Source: Haliotis asinina
Taxonomy: Eukaryota > Mollusca > Gastropoda > Lepetellida > Haliotidae
Reading direction: 5' to 3'
DNA length: 64,000 nucleotides
NCBI RefSeq assembly: GCF_037392515.1
Contig: NC_090290.1
Location: forward strand, 36,419,253 to 36,483,252
This document shows, piece by piece, positions 57,486-64,000 of the stretch. The first letter of the stretch is position 1, and each line of letters starts with the position of its first letter. The notes under the pieces are model-generated. The model saw only the letters and a list, made by a program, of their open reading frames with translations, was not told the origin of the DNA and ran no database searches. The position numbers and the translations under genes are program-made.

Positions 57486-58420
57486 GTTTTACCATAATTC
57501 AGAATAACTTAGAAATATTCTTAAATACGCATTGTCTCGTTGTTCTCTTTCTTAACAAGTCGAAAACAAAACATATTTCACTTACTTGCTGACAAGTATT
57601 CTACAGCTGGCAGAGTTTGAAAAATGCCACATTCTTTCATTCATACACTAACTCCTTCGCTCCTGTGTAAGAAAGACAGCAGACACAAATTCCTGTATTT
57701 CAGCTTGTGTTTAAACGTCAATTTCAAAGAGACTCTCTTCTTATTTCTGATACATTACTCCTGATAACGTTAAGTAGAAAACAGGTTGTATTGGGATATA
57801 TCGTCTCTTGTGGAGATACATGGATGTATCATGGACCCTGAAGATATAATTATCCCGATATGTATATATTATATTATTGTTTAAAGGTGTTTTGTGTCGA
57901 TTCACTCGTATCACGCCGTTAACGATGCACAGTCCATACTATCGATGAATCGTTATTACGCAATATAAGCTAATTTCTGTCACTATGGTAATTATTCATT
58001 CGAATAATTTGAGATTTATCATTTATAATTTAGGAGATCGAACATTTAGGAGAGTGTGAATGAAACGATCAATCTAAAACCTGGTCATACACGATTTCAA
58101 AAGTATTTAAACCTGTGACATAATCGGTGTACAGTAATTATTATTTCGCGTTTTATCAGTATATGAAATGGATGGTCGTATCCACACACCTTTGTCATAT
58201 GTGTTCGCAGTGTATCAAAGGCTCTTTATTTCATGACCATTGAAGCAAGTAAAATGCTACCTACCTTTCTAACTTTGGTCATGTGAGCCTTAGATTATAT
58301 GCTTTCTTCAAATTAACAAATATGGAAAATATATATGCTTGACTGGTATATATGACCAATAGTCAACACCTACAATGGACACCATGTATCAGCACTGCTC
58401 AAACATAATATTTACATACC
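57486..58420. other. AT-rich intergenic DNA
   Basis: No gene or element recognised. Confidence 0.55.
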
Positions 58421-58433
58421 GATAAGTCGGTTT

Positions 58434-60911
58434 GACAGACAGACAGACAGACAGTTTATTTGTATATGTGGGACTAAGTCCAATAGTACATCTCAGAAAA
58501 ATCTTTACAATGCATATATGCGCAACCTGTAATGTCATGTGTTGCTGTTACATGAAAAAACATCTCCAGACACTCATTTATAATTTATATTGCTTTCTCT
58601 GAGCCTAAGTATGTGGTACAAAGCAAGAGCTACCTTAAACAATAGGTCCGTATCTTCTGTGCGGAGCAGCATACAGAATTTTTGTCTCGAGGGTTGGTTA
58701 TGAAAGAAATTAGGCAGATTTTTTTTCTGATTTCTGAGTATTGCGGGCATATAAGTGGTACATGGTACTCATCCTCTTGCGATAGATTACAGAATGGACA
58801 CTGAGTATCTATTGCATTTACAGTTTTGGCAAATCGTACGGCTTAGACATGAAAATTGTGGGCATTACATTTAAATTTAGTGAGCGCACGCGTAAGTTGT
58901 CGTGATTTAATCTTTGAAAAGTAAATTTCTGTATTAATACAGTATATATATTCTCTATAAAAGTTTACAGACGTAGATGAAGTTATTTCATTGTGCCAGT
59001 CTTGTTGATAAATATCTTTGCATCTCTGTCTGAATGCTTCAGTGAAATATTTTGCATTGCTTACATTTTGAGCGAGCCATACATTTCCAAAACCATGACT
59101 AAAAAGAGTAGTTCTGACGAAGGAAACCCAATTAGTATCCCCTGTATCATCTAATGCTTTAAGCATTTCATAACTGCATCGTGAATATCGTGAAATTGGT
59201 TGTCTTATCAATCTTAGCCAGTATGATATAACCCGACAGCGGGCGTTAATAAATAATGGAAAACGACCACATTCAGCTAAAATAACCTTGTTCGCGGTAA
59301 CCAACACGTAACAGGAACTTACAGAACTTTGAATGTACCTTTTCAATATTCTTATTTATCCTAGTACCCCATATTTCAGAGCCAAACAGCAAAATTGGCT
59401 GAATTTTCCCATCAAACAGTTTAAAACTTGCGTGGATCGGTAGTTTTTTTAATTTACAAATCAATTTCTTTATGACATGTAGGGCTCGTTCGGCTTGCAT
59501 AGATAATGTTTCGCAGGCTCTGGAAAATATATTTCTACAAGAAAATATGATACCTAAATATTTATAATATGATACCACCTCTAATGTGTGGCCGTTGAGA
59601 AACCATTTTTCACTACTGGAAATTTTACCTCCATTTTTGAAAACCATTACTTTAGTTTTGCTTATATTTATCTCGAGACCCCATTTCAGACAATATTCAT
59701 TTAAAGTATCTATCTTACATTGTAACTGGACAACAGAATCAGCAAGGATCACTACATCATCTGCAAATAGCAGCACTACAAGATCTCTGATATTTTCGTT
59801 AATAAATACACCTCTCGTATCATTTAATAACAGTTCCTTGACAAGTTCTTCGACATATAACAGGAAAAGAACCGGTGATAGAATGCAGCCTTGCCCGACT
59901 CCCGCATATGTATCAAATACATCACTCATTTGAAGTTTATTAATTCTGACAGATGCTCTCACGTTGGTGTACATATTACGTAAAAGACGTTGGAGTTTAC
60001 CATGTATTCCTGACTGTAGTAGAACATATAACAGTTTCGTTCTATTAACAGAGTCAAACGCTTTCTTAAAGTCTACGAAAAACTTCCTCCTTTTCTTCCG
60101 TAGGTATTTATGGATAATTCTATTTAGAGTAAATATGTGGTCGATAGTTGAATGTTCTTCTCGAAATCCAGCTTGGCACTCTGATAGAAGTTCGCATGTG
60201 GACACCCAAAACAACTTAATGCGATTGTTTAATACGGTGGTAAATATTTTATTTAGCATATTCAGTAATGCAATGCCTCTATAGTTGTTTGGGTCACTAC
60301 TTTCTCCTGACTTATGCAGAGGTACTATCAGTCCTACATTCCAGGCATCTGGGAAAACACTGCTATCTAGAACTTGATTAAGCAGACTATTCATAAGAGG
60401 AAGCAATAAAGAAATACATTCTGTAGAAACTTCGACTGGAAAACCATCTTCCCCGGGTGCTTTTCCACATTTCAAAGTTTTCACTGCACATACTATCTCG
60501 TTATCAGTTATACGGTCACCAAGGTATTCGTCAGACGTAATACAATCCTCGCATTTGTTAAAGTTGTGGTTATTTACATAGTTTTGCACGTGTTCCCCAT
60601 GTTTCTTTATAGATTTCCAGAAATGACGACAGTCTCGTTTCTTTGCAGCATAAACAATTTCGTTTAAAATACCTTTTTTCATAATCTGATTTCTTTTTTT
60701 CACATAGTGTCTTAAAATCATTCTTTGCCGTTAAATAGTGCCTACAATGCAATATGTTGTTTGTTCTTCTGAATCTATTAAGTAAAGCGTATTCATGTCT
60801 TTTAGTCTGTTCGCATTCACGGTCGAACCACTTGGGCTGTACGCGTGTATGCTGTGGACGAGCGCGCGGTAGCGACTGTGCACGTGCTCTCGTGGGTTGG
60901 TGTGAGAGAGA
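58434..60911 (-). mobile_element. 5'-truncated LINE with 13-bp target-site duplication
   Basis: GATAAGTCGGTTT occurs at 58421-58433 and 60912-60924, directly flanking the element. The 3' tail is (CTGT)n on the minus strand (58434-58453). The endonuclease is missing; the RT and C-terminus remain with at least two frameshifts and a stop, so it is dead. 2478 bp. The 5' end faces the Ldh_2 gene 178 bp from its ATG. Confidence 0.93.
58740..60880 (-). pseudogene. Non-LTR reverse transcriptase, frameshifted
   Basis: Encodes the pre-RT linker (PKWFDRECEQTKRHEYALLN), then the RT: KCGKAPGEDGFPVEV, LIVPLHKSGESSDPNNYRGI, GFREEHSTIDHIFTLNRII, palm motif A FFVDFKKAFDSVNR, GVGQGCILSPVLF, catalytic FADDVVIL, ISKTKVM and the thumb. 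The longest frame is 59273-60721. Frameshifts lie near 60,680 (at a T run) and near 59,320; the C-terminal part continues at 58843-59346, then passes a stop into CPFC-x8-H-x4-C, a knuckle-like motif seen at the end of several LINE ORF2s. Clade (RTE-, CR1- or I-like) not settled by eye. Confidence 0.93.
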
Positions 60912-60924
60912 GATAAGTCGGTTT

Positions 60925-61088
60925 ATCTGCATGCGTTGTGCTGAGCTGATTAGATGGTAGACAGACAACGAAGATACGCAGAAAACGTGGCCTTGCATAC
61001 GTACTATATTGTTATCGACAGACAGGAATAATCCTCATCTGGCCCATATACAAGAACATCTCGCGGTAGGTATCACACGAGATTCAAA
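60925..61088 (+). promoter_or_regulatory. Probable promoter/5' UTR of the Ldh_2-family gene
   Basis: The gap between the LINE's target duplication and the ATG. No clear TATA box at a fixed distance. The LINE insertion lies within 180 bp of the start codon, so upstream control text must be here or beyond the LINE at <58,421. Confidence 0.35.
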
Positions 61089-62637
61089 ATGGCCGCGTCC
61101 ATTGAGTACGTCGTGAGAAGGCACGATCTGTTGGATTTTTGTAAGCGATGCATGGTCAAGGTCGGAGCTCCGGTTGATCATGCTGTCTCTTTGGCAGAGG
61201 TTGTTGCCGATGCTGACAGTAGAGGACATTACAGTCATGGTTTAAACAGGCTACGTAAGTAAATTTCGCGTTGGCGCGTGATATGGAGTATTAAATGTAC
61301 ACTTCTGTTCAAACGTCACTTGTTCCGATAAGAGACTGTACACAAATCTCACACTTGAACCGTAACCTCGAAAATAGATTGAAACTGTTCGCATTATTAC
61401 TTTGTGAAATATATAACTTCCGCAAGGTGCATCTGTAATTAACGTCGGTTTTAATTTCGCATGGACGAAGTGGTCCTACATTTTTGTTCGGTACTGTAAC
61501 TGATCAGCTGATTCTATGACCTACTCTTATAGGTTTGACCGCCTTGTGCCAGTTACCCCAACATTACTATCACAGTGTTGTACTGTTGTATCAAATGCAT
61601 GCTGTTGGCATCATTCATTGGAATAAAATGTTGATGATGCATCTTCATGGCATCTGATTATTATTTCGATCTTCTTCCAAATGTACCACATATCAAAGTA
61701 TCTGTTGTTTGATCTTCGGGCTTATCATAGCAAAGTAAATCTCAGGAGAACAAAAGCGTACGTGTTCTAGACTTACACTGACGCCTCTTCATGTTTGTTC
61801 AAGTCAACGGGGCCGAGTGAGGTCGCTGAACTTGTGTGCTGACGATTAAGTGCGACAATTTGAGAGCGCCCATAACATTAGAGGTTTGCTAACAAAATAC
61901 CGTACACCGAGCTTCAAGTGGAGCTCTGAATAGAGACCGCACATTGAAGCAGTGGCACCAGTCATAAACACATGCAGAGGCGTGTAAACTGTAACAATCG
62001 TGCGGGACAAATCAGGGCTTGCAACCAAGCCTATTTTGTCACCGTTTGAAAGTTTGAAAGTTCTGAACATATCTCACCATAATACACTGTGGAAGCTTTA
62101 ATGGCCCATGAATGTTGCGCTTGCAACTTTGATCAAACAACGTTTGAGCAAGACACATGTTACGCCCTATTGGCTCGATTGTACGGCAGGAGCTATGTGA
62201 TCAAACACTGAAGTTGTTGAAATACTGGTCGACAAAAAGAGACTACAGAAATTGAAGTCATCCTGTTTGTCATAAAATGGCGCGGACCGACTTCGTCATT
62301 CTGAATCTGTATGCATCGAGGCAAACATAAAACAGACTGCATATCTAGTATTTTTACATCATATGCGTTTACATGCACAAAGAAACGCATCAGAAGGATG
62401 GGCTACTCCAGTCGCCACAATAAGCAGGCTTACGTCATGTCCACGCGCCCAAACCCAAAGTTTTACCCAGATGTTATCAATGCATGTTACGGGTATGCTA
62501 GTCGTTGCATGCAGTGCATTATTTTTCAGGATTCTACATAAAAAGTTATCAATTCCTTAGTCAGAAGGAACACCAGGAACCAACGGTTGTCAAGGAATCC
62601 CTGGCAACGGCTCTTGTTGATGGAAACAACATGTTAG
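61089..62637 (+). CDS. Malate/L-lactate dehydrogenase-family (Ldh_2) oxidoreductase, exons 1-2
   Basis: Coding exons 61089-61254 and 62530-62637 (phase 1 joint, both GT/AG), the N-terminal ~91 residues. Exon 1 starts caaaATGG and reads MAASIEYVVRRHDLLDFCKR then DADSRGHYSHGLNRL; D.RGH.SHG..R is the signature of NAD(P)H-dependent 2-hydroxyacid dehydrogenases of the malate/lactate/ureidoglycolate group, with the His near the active site. Exon 2 reads EPTVVKESLATALVDGNNML, the family's 'ATA.VDG.N.LG' strand. The remaining ~250 residues lie right of the window. Substrate cannot be told from this part. No lesion seen. Confidence 0.9.
61255..62529 (+). other. Ldh_2-family gene intron 1
   Basis: Donor CTAC|gtaagt, acceptor attatttttcag. 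No element or nested gene recognised; the frames inside are short. Confidence 0.85.
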
Positions 62638-62744
62638 GTACGTTCATGTGTAGTCTACAAAGCACATTTTCAATAAAGCAATGTACACTTTAATGTTTAG
62701 ACGTTCTGTATGCAGCCATAAAATGTCGCACCTTCTCACATGTT

Positions 62745-62840
62745 TAGACCCTCGACGTGGATCCGGGTTGGAATTGGCCTTCCCTAAACCACGGTTGTCA
62801 TAAGAGGCGAATAACGGGATCGGATGGCCTGTCTCGCATC
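62745..62840 (+). repeat. Interspersed repeat fragment, family 2
   Basis: Head only: 'tggccttccctaaacc', 'gttgtcataagaggcgaata', 'acgggatcgg'. In intron 2 of the Ldh_2-family gene. Confidence 0.75.
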
Positions 62841-64000
62841 TTCGAAAAGCCAAGAACGGCGGCACACATTCACTAACAGATCTTAGTGACGGACTGAAGA
62901 AATAAGTCCCACATAACTTCTTTTGATTTTGCTAGCAATGAGAAATATATCAGTTTATTCCCAAAGAAAGTAAGAAAGAATGAAATCCGACTTAGATTTG
63001 ACTACCCGAGGACGGTTCCTTCGGTTATTTTTCATTCTTTCTCCCTTTTGTACAAAAACAGAGAGATCATTCGAAAAGGTATGGTAAAATGTCGAGAGAA
63101 GAACAATGATGCATACTACTTGCACTTGTGTGACAGAATATCTTCAGAGCTCGTCAATAATACGTGGTCATCACTGATTCGAGCAAGTGGGCGCCAATAT
63201 CCATTAAATCAAGTAATATAAATAGAGGATACTGAACGACCTCCTGTGCAATACCAGTTTTGATAAAACGAGTTTATGGTTTGGTATGAAACGAGCGAAA
63301 GCGAGTTTGATACTAAATCTATAACGAGTTTAATAAAATAAATCTGTAGGAGATGCTCGATATATGTTAATACACATTAATCTGAAATGGTCAACTTAGG
63401 TCCCCCAGACACGGAAACCATTTCCTATGTGACTGTTTCAGTCTTTGTTTTAGAGTTTACATCCATGTGTTTCATTTACGTTTAGAATCTACAGTTATGT
63501 GTTATATTTACCATTAGAGTCTACTATCATGTGTTTCATTCACCATTAGACTCGTGTGTTCAACTATACTACCCATCTAAAGTTTAGACTCACTAGTGTA
63601 AATGTAGCCGCATACTTCAGTCAACTGTTCGAAACTAAATTTTGCAAAATATTCCATACTGCTTACAGGTACTGTTTATACATGAACTGATGTATAACAA
63701 AACAAATTCGTAACGCTGACAAGATTATTGTCATGCACACACGATATTTGCCCATGCTTTTCAGCAATTTAATTAATCATCCTCGTGCATTTAATCTGCA
63801 TAATGTTGTGCAGTTGTTTCCCCCAAGTTGGTGGAGAAATGAATCTTCGTTGTAACCATGTATACATGTATAACATATAGTGGTCTTTTAAGTAAGTCTG
63901 GACTTTTGATGGGTAGTATAAATGTTGCCTATTGCTTTCATGTGTTTACCGAATGTTGTACTTTACTGCCTCGCGTTCAGTTTCCCTTATTGTTACTCGT
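62841..64000 (+). other. Ldh_2-family gene intron 2 (open to the right edge)
   Basis: No third exon recognised. Three ~33-bp units around 'catgtgtttcattta..attagagtcta' stand at about 63,462-63,560. Confidence 0.55.

Noticed and set aside
59586..60284. Plus-strand ORFs of 115 and 106 codons
   Set aside because: Antisense shadows of the LINE reverse transcriptase.
60570..60998. A complete LINE N-terminus starting at 60,998
   Set aside because: The target-site duplication shows the element starts at 60,911, so the first ~25 codons of that frame are host DNA.

Overview
The window looks like molluscan, most likely abalone (Haliotis), nuclear DNA. This is inferred from short exons with GT/AG borders inside long AT-rich introns and from dozens of copies of two interspersed SINE-like families ending in a GCGGCGTAAAAC-type tail, which I associate with abalone genomes. 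There is nothing bacterial or phage-like. Only two host genes can be supported, plus several transposable elements and many tandem repeats.

The dominant structure is a direct tandem duplication with a unit of about 31 kb. About 1-19,510 (copy A) aligns collinearly with about 31,170-51,010 (copy B). Each copy carries, on the minus strand, a gene for a concentrative (Na+-coupled) nucleoside transporter (CNT, SLC28 family). Gene B is complete in the window: 11 exons between 41,790 and 22,042, adding up to about 623 codons. Gene A shows exons 1-5 (9,291 to 2,434); its exons 6-11 lie beyond the left edge. Gene A is intact as far as it is visible. Gene B carries three separate 1-nt deletions (exons 2, 5 and 9), so it is a young pseudogene, or the assembly has uncorrected indels. 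The visible selectivity residues (Gly-Met before TEAP, Ser-Val in AGSVLGAY) combine human CNT2-like and CNT3-like states.

Upstream of each CNT gene lie about 10 kb of duplicated non-coding DNA. Several islands in it are nearly identical between copies (11.8-12.2/44.3-44.7 kb, 16.3-16.5/47.8-48.0 kb, 19.0-19.2/50.6-50.8 kb) although their flanks have diverged. Copy-specific insertions include an internally deleted LTR retroelement with a tRNA-Pro-type primer-binding site (38,431-39,841), a 123-bp hairpin element (42,192-42,314) and different minisatellite lengths. A dead Tc1-like transposon (26,011-27,202) sits in CNT-B intron 7, inside a SINE.

From 51 to 58.4 kb I see no gene, only satellites (14 x 58 bp; 4 x 137 bp), microsatellites and SINEs. 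A 5'-truncated LINE with a 13-bp target-site duplication fills 58,434-60,911. Next, on the plus strand, are the first two coding exons of a malate/L-lactate dehydrogenase-family (Ldh_2) oxidoreductase (61,089-62,637), whose remaining exons lie off the right edge. No wholly new system was identified. The most interesting items are the duplicated transporter with an unusual selectivity signature and possible decay of one copy, and the near-identical non-coding islands.
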